From Sinorhizobium glycinis (GTDB lineage Bacteria > Pseudomonadota > Alphaproteobacteria > Rhizobiales > Rhizobiaceae), in NCBI RefSeq assembly GCF_001651865.1, contig NZ_LPUX01000064.1:744001-808000 (forward strand): DNA of 64,000 bases, given 5' to 3'. The position numbers were made by a program, and so were the translations under genes. The notes under the pieces were generated by a model. That model had not been told where the DNA came from and made no database searches. It saw only the letters and a list, made by a program, of their open reading frames with translations. Below, piece after piece: positions 8,310 through 19,948 of this stretch (positions within the stretch are counted from its first letter, which is position 1; each line of letters starts with the position of its first letter).

Positions 8310-9002
8310 CTATTGCCGCTGCGACTTCACATAATCGATATAGCCGCGCACATCGGCGGCGGGTTCGGTGTAGGCGTCGCCGAGCGTCTCTTCCATCGTC
8401 GCCATATAGGTCTTCGCCCAGTCCGGCAGGGGATAATCGATCGCCGCCAGGAATTCGAGTGTTGCGGCCAGCCTAATGTCGGCGATCGACGGTCCGTCAC
8501 CTCCGATGAACGGCCTGTCGCCCATATAGAAGACGCGGAAGACCTCGAGCGGTTCGGCGAGCGCCTCCGCGGCGGCCCCACGCGCCCGTTCCTTGGTTTC
8601 GGCATCCGCGTCGCTGAAGCCGACTTCGCCCGGATATTGCGGGAAATTGAGAGCCGGGTAGGTGGCACGAGCAAGATAGGGATAGAAGGTGCCGATCAGG
8701 TAGAACATGGCGCTGTCGATCATCGCGCGCGCTTCGGGGTCTTTCGGATAGAACTGATCGAGTCCGTGCTTGTTGCAGAGATATTGCATGATCGCGCAGC
8801 TTTCCCAGAGCGCGCCCTTGGGCAGTTCCGCCGTTTCGATCATTGGCGTCAGGTGCGACGGTGCCCGCGCCAGATATTCGGCGGACCGGGTCTGTCCGTA
8901 GACGTCATGTTCGGCGAAATCGAGCTTTGCCGCCCTTAAGAATACGCGCACCGTCATGTTGTTGACGCTGGGCTTGATCACGTTGAGCTTCATCGAGACC
9001 AT
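8310..9002 (-). CDS. Glutathione S-transferase family protein
   Basis: A 230-residue cytosolic GST. The thioredoxin-like N-domain (residues about 4-85) contains SVNNMTVRVFLRAAKLDF, the cis-proline region HLTPMIET and the glutathione-anchoring ESCAIMQYL. The all-helical C-domain follows, with the N-capping motif GPSIADIRLAATLEFL near residue 180. The start at 9002 has GGGAGGA 6-10 bases upstream; the internal Met four codons later is less well placed. Candidate first-strand catalytic residues are Ser and Asn rather than Tyr, as in theta-type or beta-type enzymes. It lies with a VOC protein and a CoA ligase, which points to processing of an electrophilic or aromatic compound (inference). Confidence 0.88.
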   Translation of the reverse strand: MVSMKLNVIKPSVNNMTVRVFLRAAKLDFAEHDVYGQTRSAEYLARAPSHLTPMIETAELPKGALWESCAIMQYLCNKHGLDQFYPKDPEARAMIDSAMFYLIGTFYPYLARATYPALNFPQYPGEVGFSDADAETKERARGAAAEALAEPLEVFRVFYMGDRPFIGGDGPSIADIRLAATLEFLAAIDYPLPDWAKTYMATMEETLGDAYTEPAADVRGYIDYVKSQRQ

Positions 9003-9050
9003 CTGCCTTCCTCCCTCTGTTTCCCTAAACTTCGTCGAGCATTGCCGCGA

Positions 9051-9641
9051 TCATGACGATCCGTATGGGTCCTTTGGTGCCCGGTCAGCTGACAGCGTCG
9101 GCCGCGCGCTCTCGACCAGCGCTTCGATGGCGTCGGCGAGATGCACTTCGGCGATGGCGTAGTCGCCGCGTGCCAGCCTGATATTGTGCGCCTCCATCAG
9201 CACCTCGGCATGGCTGTGGCCGGCCGGCGGCTCGAAGCGATAGGAGGCAAGCTCGATCAGGAGCCCGAGCGGGTCCTCGAAATAGATCGAGTCCATGAAG
9301 CCGCGGTCCTTGACGCCGCTGTGCCGGATGTTGCGCTCGTCGAGGCGCTCGACCGCCTGCTGGAACGTCGCGCGCGAAACGGCGAAGGCGATGTGATGGA
9401 CGCAGCCGATATCCGTCGACGTCCGCTTCGGGTCGGGCTTGCGGTTCTCGTCGGTGAAGACGGTGATGAGCCGCCCGTCGCCGGGATCGAAATAGAGATG
9501 GCTTTCCGACGCCCTGTCGAGGTTCGGCTGTTCGAAGATGAAGGGCATGCCGAGAATGCCTTCCCAGAAGTCGATCGAAGTCTGCCGGTCGGCGCCGACC
9601 AGCGTGATGTGATGGACCCCCTGCGATTGAAGCTTCCGCAT
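9051..9641 (-). CDS. VOC-superfamily protein (glyoxalase / extradiol dioxygenase fold)
   Basis: A 196-residue protein with two paired beta-alpha-beta-beta-beta modules. Module 1 begins VHHITLVGADRQTSIDFWE (about residues 9-27) and ends with SHLYFDPGDGRLITVF. Module 2 begins CVHHIAFAVSRATFQQAV and ends with SIYFEDPLGLLIELASY. Metal ligands expected in such enzymes are present: His in the HHI of each module and Glu in LIELASY. The C-terminal 50 residues are an extension of unknown role. GGGAGGA precedes the ATG at 9641; longer upstream frames read through an RPE repeat and are not credible. Ring-cleavage dioxygenase or glyoxalase activity are both possible. Confidence 0.85.
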   Translation of the reverse strand: MRKLQSQGVHHITLVGADRQTSIDFWEGILGMPFIFEQPNLDRASESHLYFDPGDGRLITVFTDENRKPDPKRTSTDIGCVHHIAFAVSRATFQQAVERLDERNIRHSGVKDRGFMDSIYFEDPLGLLIELASYRFEPPAGHSHAEVLMEAHNIRLARGDYAIAEVHLADAIEALVESARPTLSADRAPKDPYGSS

Positions 9642-9709
9642 TGCCGTCCTCCCGATTCTTTTTCTGTCGGCGGAATACCGCTCCGCACTCATCCCGTTTC
9701 TTCTCAATC

Positions 9710-9754
9710 GCGGGATGCGAGCGGAAAACCGCTTCGCACTTTTCCTCATCCCGC
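9710..9754. repeat. Rhizobial palindromic element (RPE-like)
   Basis: A palindromic unit starting GCGGGATGCGAGCGGAAAAC and ending with TTTTCCTCATCCCGC. A close copy lies at 50440-50483, and a partial, degenerate copy (CGGCGGAATACCGC...CTCATCCCG) at 9668-9697. Such units are scattered through Sinorhizobium genomes. This copy overlaps the 3' end of the upstream ligase gene and supplies its last two codons and stop. Confidence 0.85.
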
Positions 9755-11056
9755 TTGATGCTGCACCAGTTTCGACTTGTATTCGCTGCGTTGTAGCGTT
9801 CCCCAGGGCACGATTTCGACCCGGGTGGAAACGACAAGCAGGTCGCGGATGCGTTTCTGGATCTTTTCGGCGAGTTCCGCTGTGCCTTCCTTGTCTCTGG
9901 CTAGTTCCACCAATACCGGCAAGGGAGGCTCCTGCCTCGCGCCCGCCGCCTTGGGCGTTATCAGGATGACGCCGCTGACGGCCGGCGCAAAGTCGTTCAC
10001 CACGTCGCGGATAGCCGAGGGGAAGACGTTCACGCCACGGACGATCAACAGGTCGTCCGTCCGGCCGATGCAACGCACCCGCGGCGCTGTCCGGCCGCAC
10101 CGGCAGGCCGATGTCCAGATCTCCACATGGTCCCGCGTGCGGAACCGCAGCATCGGCGCCGCCTGATGGCGAAGATGGGTGAGCACCAGCTCGCCTCGCG
10201 CTCCATCCTCGAGGGCGATCGGCGCTTCGGTATCGGGATCGATCAGCTCGGCATGGACGAAGCCGCGGGCGCCGAGATGCATGCCGCATTGTTCCTCGCA
10301 CTCGCCCCACAGCGACACACCGATATCGCCGATGCCCATGGCCTCCGTGACCTTGGCGCCCCACGCCTCCTCGAGGCGCGCCCGCATTTTCGCTTCGCCG
10401 CCACCCGGTTCGCCGGCCACAAGCAGCCGGCGGACACTGGAGGCTTTGAGGTCGAAACCGCGGTCGGTGGCCCATTCGCCGAGATAGGCGGCGTAGGACG
10501 GCGTCATCACCACCGCCGACGGCATTAACAGCCGGATGGCGGCCATCAGGCGTTCAGTGTTTCCCGTGCCGACCGGAATATGGCACATGCCCAGCCGGTC
10601 GAAGGCGCCGAGTGCTGCGCCGGCGACGAAAGGCCCGGCATTGTAGGTCGAAACGATCGCCTCGCCGCGCGCTATCCCCGAGGCCGAATAGCTCCGCGCC
10701 GATGTCGTCACCCAATTGTCGAGATCCTGTGTCGTCAGCGGAATGTAGCTCGGCGTTCCGGTCGTTCCGCTCGTGGAGTAGATGCGGACAATCCGGTCCC
10801 TCGGTGCGGCGACATGCGTGCCCATCGGCTCCGCCTCGGTGCAGCTCGCCCGGATCTCGTTCTTCTCCGTCAGGGGAAGATCGGCGATCGCATCGAGGCC
10901 GCCGACCTTTTCCGCGGTGTCGAAGCCTGCATCCAGGAGCTTGTCTCGATAGAAGCGCGAATGCGCCAACAGGTATTCGATCTGTTTCCGGTAGAGCGTA
11001 TCATCCAACCGGATCTGGTCGCGCCAGGGAAGCGTCTCGACATCGGGCTCGAACAT
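9746..11056 (-). CDS. PaaK-like AMP-forming acyl-CoA ligase
   Basis: A 436-residue adenylate-forming enzyme, the length of phenylacetate-CoA ligase (PaaK). The ATP P-loop is STSGTTGTPSYIPLT (about residue 95). The adenylation region contains TEAMGIGDIGVSLWGECEEQ, and the C-terminal hinge and lid contain GRTDDLLIVRGVNVFPSAI. A CxC pattern in ACRCGRTAPR is typical of the PaaK subgroup. It starts 2 bases after the stop of the citrate-synthase-like gene (TGA-TC-ATG), so the two are translationally coupled. The acid it activates is not evident; phenylacetate is unlikely without paa genes nearby. Its last two codons and stop are formed by an RPE repeat. Confidence 0.85.
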   Translation of the reverse strand: MFEPDVETLPWRDQIRLDDTLYRKQIEYLLAHSRFYRDKLLDAGFDTAEKVGGLDAIADLPLTEKNEIRASCTEAEPMGTHVAAPRDRIVRIYSTSGTTGTPSYIPLTTQDLDNWVTTSARSYSASGIARGEAIVSTYNAGPFVAGAALGAFDRLGMCHIPVGTGNTERLMAAIRLLMPSAVVMTPSYAAYLGEWATDRGFDLKASSVRRLLVAGEPGGGEAKMRARLEEAWGAKVTEAMGIGDIGVSLWGECEEQCGMHLGARGFVHAELIDPDTEAPIALEDGARGELVLTHLRHQAAPMLRFRTRDHVEIWTSACRCGRTAPRVRCIGRTDDLLIVRGVNVFPSAIRDVVNDFAPAVSGVILITPKAAGARQEPPLPVLVELARDKEGTAELAEKIQKRIRDLLVVSTRVEIVPWGTLQRSEYKSKLVQHQAG

Positions 11057-11058
11057 GA

Positions 11059-11850
11059 TCAGCCGCCGCCCTCGTCGTTCTGGTAGGTGACAGCCGCCTC
11101 GGCATGCGCCGCCAAGGTGAAGCCGATTGGGTTCTGCTGCTCCTCCGCCAGATGGGCGAGCAGGCCGCCGGCACGGGCCAGCAAAGGCACCGCCTTGATC
11201 ATCGCAACGGGAAAGTCGAGATCGAGCAGCACCGCAGCGATCGGCATCGAAACGTTCATGACAAGGGGCTTTCCCCAAACTTCGGCAGCCGCGTCGCGGA
11301 GGTCTCGCGCCATGCGCACATGCGGTCCGCCGACGCCGCGCGCGTCCGCGAGCTCGAGAATGCGTTCGGCGCGGGGATCGGTCGGGCGATGCACCGGATG
11401 TCCGAAGCCCGGCAGCTTGCCGCCTGCCTTGCGGATGTCCCGCAGCATGTCGACGGCGACCGCCTTCGCGTCCTCGCCGGCCGCGACGTGGGCCTGCGCC
11501 TCGGCCAGGAGCTTGCCGCACCGTTCCGACGTTCCGACCAGCACGGGACCGCAGCCGAGAAGTCCCGCAGCGAGAGCGCCCTGCAGCGAGTCAGGCTCGG
11601 CCGCAAGCGTCATTCGGGCTGCCTGGACCGTCGGCATCATGCCGTGCTCGGCGATGGCGATGAGCAGCAGGTCGAGAAAATAGCGCTGGTTGTCCGTAGG
11701 CTCCCGGCCGGTCAGCAGCAGGTAGAAATATTCCGTAAAGCTCAGCCGGCCCATGAGGTCGCGGCAGAGATCGCGGCCGCGCACCTCGACGCTCTCCGCA
11801 CTTGCCTGGCAAATGCGGGTGATCGCCTCATGAGGTTTGCCGATATGCAT
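11059..11850 (-). CDS. Citrate-synthase-fold protein (citryl-CoA lyase-like), catalytic residues changed
   Basis: A 263-residue protein related to the large domain of citrate synthase and to citryl-CoA lyases, much shorter than citrate synthase (about 430). The CoA-side His motif GFGHPVHRPTDPRAERI is well kept. Where citrate synthase has LHGGAN (first catalytic His) this protein has VLVGTSE, and where it has NVDF (catalytic Asp) this protein has NVSM. It probably does not make citrate; a C-C lyase, a hydrolase or a binding role are possible. The ATG at 11850 has GAGGG about 8 bases ahead; the upstream ATG at 11946 adds an implausible leader. First gene of the leftward cluster. Confidence 0.75.
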   Translation of the reverse strand: MHIGKPHEAITRICQASAESVEVRGRDLCRDLMGRLSFTEYFYLLLTGREPTDNQRYFLDLLLIAIAEHGMMPTVQAARMTLAAEPDSLQGALAAGLLGCGPVLVGTSERCGKLLAEAQAHVAAGEDAKAVAVDMLRDIRKAGGKLPGFGHPVHRPTDPRAERILELADARGVGGPHVRMARDLRDAAAEVWGKPLVMNVSMPIAAVLLDLDFPVAMIKAVPLLARAGGLLAHLAEEQQNPIGFTLAAHAEAAVTYQNDEGGG

Positions 11851-11969
11851 GCGGTTCCCTCTGGCGGTGGTTTGCGGACGCGGTTGTCCGTGGGCGCGCC
11901 ACAGCGATGATAGTAGTTCAAAAAGAGCCGAGGTAAAGCGGCGCACGGTTACAGGACCGGCGCGTCAGA

Positions 11970-11996
11970 ACGACGGCTCGTCTCGCGAGCCGTCGT
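11970..11996 (-). terminator. Hairpin downstream of the mutase gene
   Basis: A perfect stem (ACGACGGCTCG at 11970-11980 pairs with CGAGCCGTCGT at 11986-11996) with a five-base loop, about 26 bases after the mutase stop. On the minus strand it is followed only by TTCTGA, so the U tract is weak. It also sits ahead of the start of the citrate-synthase-like gene. Confidence 0.5.
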
Positions 11997-12021
11997 CGAA
12001 ATGTCTCTTTGCGATTAGTCT

Positions 12022-14163
12022 TCAGACGTTGCGCCGCTTGCCTTCGATCAGGTCGAGCACGGCGCGCGCCGCGTCGAGCACATGCGTGCCGGGCCCGAAG
12101 ATGGCGGAGACGCCGTTCTCCATCAAATATTGGTAGTCCTGCCGCGGTATGACGCCGCCGCAGACGACGATGATGTCTTCGCCGCCGCGCCTTTTCAGCG
12201 CTTCGGCGAGTTGCGGCATCAAGGTCTTGTGGCCGGCGGCGAGTGAGGAGACGCCGATGACGGTCACCTCTTCGGCAAGCGCCAGCTCGGCTGCCTCGTC
12301 CGGCGTCTGGAACAAGGGCCCGGCGACGACGTCGAAGCCGATGTCGCCGAAGGCCGAGGCGATCACCTTGGCGCCGCGGTCGTGGCCGTCCTGGCCGAGC
12401 TTGGCAACCATGATCTTCGGCTTGTGGCCGAGCCGCTTGGTAGCTTCGTCGAGGCGCCCGGCGAGCACGCCCAATTCCGGGTCGCCCTCATAGGCCTTGC
12501 CGTAAATGTCGGTAACGACTTCCGGGACAGCGGTGTAATCGCCGAAGGCCTGCCGCATCGCGTCGGAGATCTCGCCGACAGTGGCGCGCGTCCGCGCAGC
12601 CTCGACCGCGGCGGCGAGCAGATTTCCCTTACTGCTTCGCGCCACTTCGGCAAGCGCGTCCAGCGATTCCTTCAGCTTCCGTGAATCCCGGCGGCGCTTC
12701 GTTTCCTCGATCCGCTTGATCTGCGCCGTGCGCACCGCGGCGTTGTCGATCTGCAGGATGTCGAGCGGTTCCTCGTTCTCGAGCCGGTATTTGTTGACCC
12801 CGACAATGACCTCGTCGCCCCGGTCGACCGCCGCCTGGCGCCGCGTCGCCGCCTCCTCGATCAGCCGCTTCGGCAGGCCGGCATTCACCGCCTTGGTCAT
12901 GCCGCCGAGTGCCTCGACCTCCTCGATCAGCGCCCAGGCCCTCTCGGCAAGTTCGTTCGTCAGGCTTTCGACATAATAGGAGCCGGCCAGCGGATCGACG
13001 ACCTTGGTGACACCGGTCTCGTGCTGCAGGATCAGCTGCGTGTTGCGGGCGATGCGGGCGGAAAACTCGGTCGGCAGCGCGATCGCCTCGTCGAAGGAAT
13101 TGGTGTGCAGCGATTGGGTGCCGCCGAGTACGGCCGACATCGCCTCGAAGGCGGTGCGGATGATGTTGTTGTAGGGGTCCTGCTCGGCGAGCGACACGCC
13201 GGACGTCTGGCAGTGGGTCCTGAGCATCAGCGAGGATGTCTTCTTCGGCTCGAACTCCTTCATGATCCGCGTCCACAAGAGCCGCGCGGCGCGCAGCTTC
13301 GCCGCCTCCATGAAGAAGTTCATGCCGATCGCGAAGAAGAAGGAGAGCCGTCCGGCGAAGTCGTCGACATTCAGCCCCTTGGCAAGCGCGGCGCGCACAT
13401 ATTCGCGGCCGTCGGCGAGCGTGAAGGCAAGCTCCTGGACCAGCGTCGCGCCGGCCTCCTGCATGTGGTAGCCGGAGATCGAGATCGAGTTGAACTTCGG
13501 CATCTCCTTCGCCGTGTATTCGATGATGTCGGCGACGATCCGCATCGACGGTTCCGGCGGGTAGATATAGGTGTTGCGGACCATGAACTCCTTGAGGATG
13601 TCGTTCTGGATAGTCCCGGAGAGTTTTTCGCGGGAGACGCCCTGTTCCTCGCCGGCGACGATGAAGGAGGCGAGGATCGGGATCACCGCGCCGTTCATCG
13701 TCATCGACACGGAGATTTTCTCGAGCGGGATGCCGTCGAACAGGATCTTCATGTCCTCGACGGAGTCGATCGCCACCCCCGCCTTGCCGACATCGCCCTC
13801 GACGCGCGGATGGTCGCTGTCATAGCCGCGGTGGGTGGCGAGGTCGAAGGCGACCGAGACGCCCTGCTGGCCGGCGGCAAGGTTCCTGCGGTAGAAGGCG
13901 TTCGATGCTTCCGCGGTCGAGAAGCCGGCATACTGCCGTATCGTCCAAGGGCGGCCTGCATACATGGTGGCACGCGGGCCGCGGACGAAGGGCTCGACGC
14001 CGGGGAGCGAGTCGAGATGGCCGATGCCTTCAAGGTCGCCTTGCTTGTAGAGCGGCTTGACCTCGATGCCTTCCGGCGTGTGCCAGGTGAGGCTTTCCGG
14101 GGAGGCCTTCAGCTCCTTCTCGGCGAGGGCTTCCCAGTCTTTGATGGTCTTTGTCTCGGTCAT
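12022..14163 (-). CDS. bhbA: Methylmalonyl-CoA mutase, single-chain adenosylcobalamin type
   Basis: A 713-residue enzyme that isomerises (R)-methylmalonyl-CoA to succinyl-CoA. The N-terminal TIM barrel (about residues 30-540) contains [31 protein letters not shown] and [11 protein letters not shown]. The C-terminal B12 domain (about 575-713) contains the cobalamin-ligating DxHDxxG motif as [10 protein letters not shown], then [11 protein letters not shown] and VVCGGVIP. Both domains are present in one chain, so a homodimer is expected. Start at [13 protein letters not shown] (14163), preceded by GGAGC. It lies downstream of pccB-pccA and completes the propionyl-CoA route. S. meliloti names this gene bhbA. 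No MeaB chaperone or epimerase is in the window. Confidence 0.95.
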   Translation of the reverse strand: MTETKTIKDWEALAEKELKASPESLTWHTPEGIEVKPLYKQGDLEGIGHLDSLPGVEPFVRGPRATMYAGRPWTIRQYAGFSTAEASNAFYRRNLAAGQQGVSVAFDLATHRGYDSDHPRVEGDVGKAGVAIDSVEDMKILFDGIPLEKISVSMTMNGAVIPILASFIVAGEEQGVSREKLSGTIQNDILKEFMVRNTYIYPPEPSMRIVADIIEYTAKEMPKFNSISISGYHMQEAGATLVQELAFTLADGREYVRAALAKGLNVDDFAGRLSFFFAIGMNFFMEAAKLRAARLLWTRIMKEFEPKKTSSLMLRTHCQTSGVSLAEQDPYNNIIRTAFEAMSAVLGGTQSLHTNSFDEAIALPTEFSARIARNTQLILQHETGVTKVVDPLAGSYYVESLTNELAERAWALIEEVEALGGMTKAVNAGLPKRLIEEAATRRQAAVDRGDEVIVGVNKYRLENEEPLDILQIDNAAVRTAQIKRIEETKRRRDSRKLKESLDALAEVARSSKGNLLAAAVEAARTRATVGEISDAMRQAFGDYTAVPEVVTDIYGKAYEGDPELGVLAGRLDEATKRLGHKPKIMVAKLGQDGHDRGAKVIASAFGDIGFDVVAGPLFQTPDEAAELALAEEVTVIGVSSLAAGHKTLMPQLAEALKRRGGEDIIVVCGGVIPRQDYQYLMENGVSAIFGPGTHVLDAARAVLDLIEGKRRNV

Positions 14164-14206
14164 CGCATTGCTCCATCGAAGCCCAGTTGCGTCTGGTGCG
14201 GGCGAA

Positions 14207-14360
14207 ACCCCTCCCCAACCCCTCCCCACAAGGGGGAGGGGCTACCGCGCCGCGCCCTCCGCACACTGTCTTTGCTGCAATTACGCCTGGAACGGTAGAA
14301 CGGAGCAAGGCGGTGCCGCCGCAGAGCCCCTCCCCCTTGTGGGGAGGGGTTGGGGAGGGG
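14207..14360. repeat. Paired inverted intergenic repeat, family A copy 2
   Basis: Inverted arms at 14207-14243 and 14325-14360, nearly identical to those at 7667-7837 (CCCTCCCCAACCCCTCCCCA plus hairpin), about 80 bases apart. The element fills the gap between pccA and the mutase gene, inside a presumed operon. It may shape mRNA processing or relative expression there, which is inference. Confidence 0.85.
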
Positions 14361-14401
14361 ATTGCGCCGCTGGCTCAACATGGCCGTCGTTCTCAGCAAC
14401 A

Positions 14402-16405
<2,004 letters not shown>

Positions 16406-16434
16406 GCGTTTCTCTTTCAATTCTCTCTGTCGCG

Positions 16435-16719
16435 TCATCGCCTGAATTTTCGCAAAATGGGCAGCAAGCCGATTGCGGCGCCCGCGGCCGCGCCGATAAG
16501 GACGAAAGGGGCAAGCACCGTAGCCGCGGCAAGCAACGGGTCGGTCGAGCGTGCGACCAGCGTGCCGATGGAGGCGATGTCGAGCATCATCAGCACGCCG
16601 GCGGCAATCGCCCCGGCGATCGTGCCCGCGAGGGCACTCGTCGCCACATGCCGCAGCATCCGCCGGTGATCGCGGCCAGCGGCTTCAGGCATCAACCCGG
16701 GTCTCGGTTCCGGCCTCAT
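16435..16719 (-). CDS. Small two-helix membrane protein between pccB and pccA
   Basis: A 94-residue protein with two clear hydrophobic segments, about residues 26-48 (ALAGTIAGAIAAGVLMMLDIA) and 63-88 (AAATVLAPFVLIGAAAGAAI), and basic ends (MRPEPRP; LRKFRR). It lies in the same direction as pccB (9-base gap) and pccA (ATGA overlap if pccA used its upstream ATG), so it is probably part of the operon. I do not recognise a family. Possible roles such as membrane tethering or a permease accessory are not supported by any motif. The frame is open and well placed, which argues for a real gene. Confidence 0.6.
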   Translation of the reverse strand: MRPEPRPGLMPEAAGRDHRRMLRHVATSALAGTIAGAIAAGVLMMLDIASIGTLVARSTDPLLAAATVLAPFVLIGAAAGAAIGLLPILRKFRR

Positions 16720-16728
16720 GGCTCTCCA

Positions 16729-18261
<1,533 letters not shown>

Positions 18262-18348
18262 CGGTCTCCTCCCATTTTTTGCTGATTGTGCAGAGGCTTC
18301 TTCACCTTCGCAATAGCGCCGAAGGCCAGCTTTCAAAACCTTCGATCA

Positions 18349-18400
18349 TGTGCAAATGTAGAATATAGAACATTGTAAACCGCAAATTGCAAAGTTGCGA
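18349..18400. promoter_or_regulatory. Candidate PccR operator array in the pccB-pccR divergent promoter
   Basis: Three heptamers abut head to tail: TTGTAAA (18373-18379), CCGCAAA (18380-18386) and TTGCAAA (18387-18393). A weaker GTTGCGA follows at 18394-18400, and an isolated TGTGCAAA lies upstream at 18349-18356. PccR-type regulators are known to bind TTTGCAAA-like sequences. The array abuts the pccR start codon (18403), which suggests autoregulation as well as control of pccB. The number of sites actually bound is unknown. Confidence 0.55.
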
Positions 18401-18402
18401 AC

Positions 18403-19821
18403 ATGGCGATCGGCAAGCTCTATATCGGCCGGAAGGTCAGGGAACTGCGGGAAGCAAACCGGGCGACACAGGGGCAGTTCGCCGAGCGCATCGGTATCTC
18501 GACAAGCTACCTGAACCAGATCGAAAACAACCAGCGGCCGGTCTCGGCGGCGGTGCTCTTGGCGCTCGCGGAGAAGTTCCAGATCGACATTGCCGAACTC
18601 TCCTCGGGCGAGGGCGACAGGCTGCTCTCGGCCCTGTCGGAGGCACTCAGCGATCCGCTCTTCGAGACCTATGCGCCGAGTCTCCAGGAACTCAAGCTCA
18701 TTACCCAGAACGCGCCGGGACTGGCGCACGCATTGATCAAGTGCCACCAGGCCTATCGCCGCAACAGCGAACAGCTCGCCAGCATAGACGACACGATCGG
18801 CCGCGACGCTTCCTTCGTCGAGACGACGCCTTATGAGGAAGTGCGCGACTTTTTCCACTTCGTCGACAATTACATCCACGAGATCGACAGGCTGGCCGAG
18901 CGGTTGGCGGGCGAACTTGGCCTCGGAGAGGGCGACCACCACGCCGCACTTGCCGGCCATCTCGAACAGCGGCACGGCGTTCGCGTCGTGCGGGGTGCGG
19001 CCGGCGACGAGGCGATCCGGCGCTTCGATCCGCGCGCCCGCATCCTGACCTTGAACCCTTACGCGCCGGCGCCGACGCGCGACTTCCAGCTGGCTCTCCA
19101 GATCGCCCAGCTTCACGCCCGCGAGGAGATCGACCAGGTCGCCGGGAGCGCCGGCTTCCGTACCGAGGAAGCCTATGAGATCTGTCGCATCGGCCTGCAG
19201 AACTATTTCGCCGGCGCGCTCATCCTGCCCTATCAGGCTTTTCTCAAGGCGGCGCGCGAGTTGCGCCACGATATCGAACTTATCGCGGCGCGCTTCGGCG
19301 CCTCGCTGGAGCAGGTCTGCCACCGGCTGTCGACCCTGCAGCGGCCGGGGCAGAAGGGCATACCGATCTTCTTCGCGCGTATCGACCGGGCCGGCAACAT
19401 CACCAAGCGTCACAGCGCCGCCAAGCTGCAGTTCGCCCGCTTCGGCGCCGCCTGCCCGCTCTGGAACGTCCACCAGGCCTTCGAGGCGCCGGGCCGGATC
19501 ATCCGCCAGCTCGCCGAGACGCCGGACGGCGTGCGCTATCTCTGTCTCGCCACGCAGATCACCAAGGGCGGCGGCGGCTACCGTGCCGCCCATCCGCGCT
19601 ACGCGCTGGCGCTCGGCTGCGAGATCTCCTACGCCGACGCCTTCGTCTATGCGGACGACATGGACCTCGGCAACCGCGCCGCCTTCGATCCGATCGGCAT
19701 TTCCTGCCGCATCTGCGAGCGTACCAAATGCGCCAGCCGCGCCATGCCGCCGCTGAAGCGTAAGCTGATTGTCGATCATGACATGCGTGCCGCTCTGCCG
19801 TATCGTCTGAGTGAGAGCTGA
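18403..19821 (+). CDS. pccR: Short-chain acyl-CoA regulator of the PccR/ScfR family (XRE-HTH)
   Basis: A 472-residue regulator. Residues about 8-65 are a lambda-repressor-like HTH (VRELREANRATQGQFAERIG, then STSYLNQIENNQRP). The long remainder matches the short-chain fatty-acyl-CoA regulator family, including an IrrE-like central part and a C-terminal DUF2083-type region with the four-cysteine signature SCRICERTKCASR near residue 435. PccR proteins sense propionyl-CoA status and control pcc genes; here the gene is divergent from pccB and upstream of three valine-branch enzymes. No Shine-Dalgarno sequence is obvious because the tandem heptamers reach the start codon. Confidence 0.9.
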   Translation: MAIGKLYIGRKVRELREANRATQGQFAERIGISTSYLNQIENNQRPVSAAVLLALAEKFQIDIAELSSGEGDRLLSALSEALSDPLFETYAPSLQELKLITQNAPGLAHALIKCHQAYRRNSEQLASIDDTIGRDASFVETTPYEEVRDFFHFVDNYIHEIDRLAERLAGELGLGEGDHHAALAGHLEQRHGVRVVRGAAGDEAIRRFDPRARILTLNPYAPAPTRDFQLALQIAQLHAREEIDQVAGSAGFRTEEAYEICRIGLQNYFAGALILPYQAFLKAARELRHDIELIAARFGASLEQVCHRLSTLQRPGQKGIPIFFARIDRAGNITKRHSAAKLQFARFGAACPLWNVHQAFEAPGRIIRQLAETPDGVRYLCLATQITKGGGGYRAAHPRYALALGCEISYADAFVYADDMDLGNRAAFDPIGISCRICERTKCASRAMPPLKRKLIVDHDMRAALPYRLSES

Positions 19822-19840
19822 GCCGCCTCCTGTCGCGGGC

Positions 19841-19858
19841 CTGTTCGTTTTTGAACAG
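19841..19858. promoter_or_regulatory. Inverted repeat between pccR and the acyl-CoA dehydrogenase
   Basis: CTGTTC (19841-19846) and GAACAG (19853-19858) form a perfect six-base inverted repeat around GTTTTT. A third CTGTTC lies at 19884-19889. The stem is too short for a convincing terminator and the spacing does not fit the alphaproteobacterial LexA box, so an unidentified operator for the dehydrogenase operon is the best reading. Confidence 0.3.
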
Positions 19859-19948
19859 ATACTGTGAGAATTTGCGTCTGTGCCTGTTCGAGATTTGGTG
19901 TAACTACAGCGCCACATCATAAATATGCGGGTCAGGGAGGACATGCAT

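Noticed and set aside
13021-14298. Plus-strand frame of 425 codons
   Set aside because: Antisense of the methylmalonyl-CoA mutase and reads into the repeat element.
19841-19889. GTTC/GAAC repeats as an alphaproteobacterial LexA box
   Set aside because: The SOS box needs GTTC-N7-GTTC in direct orientation; here the near pair is inverted with a different spacing and the direct copy is too far away.
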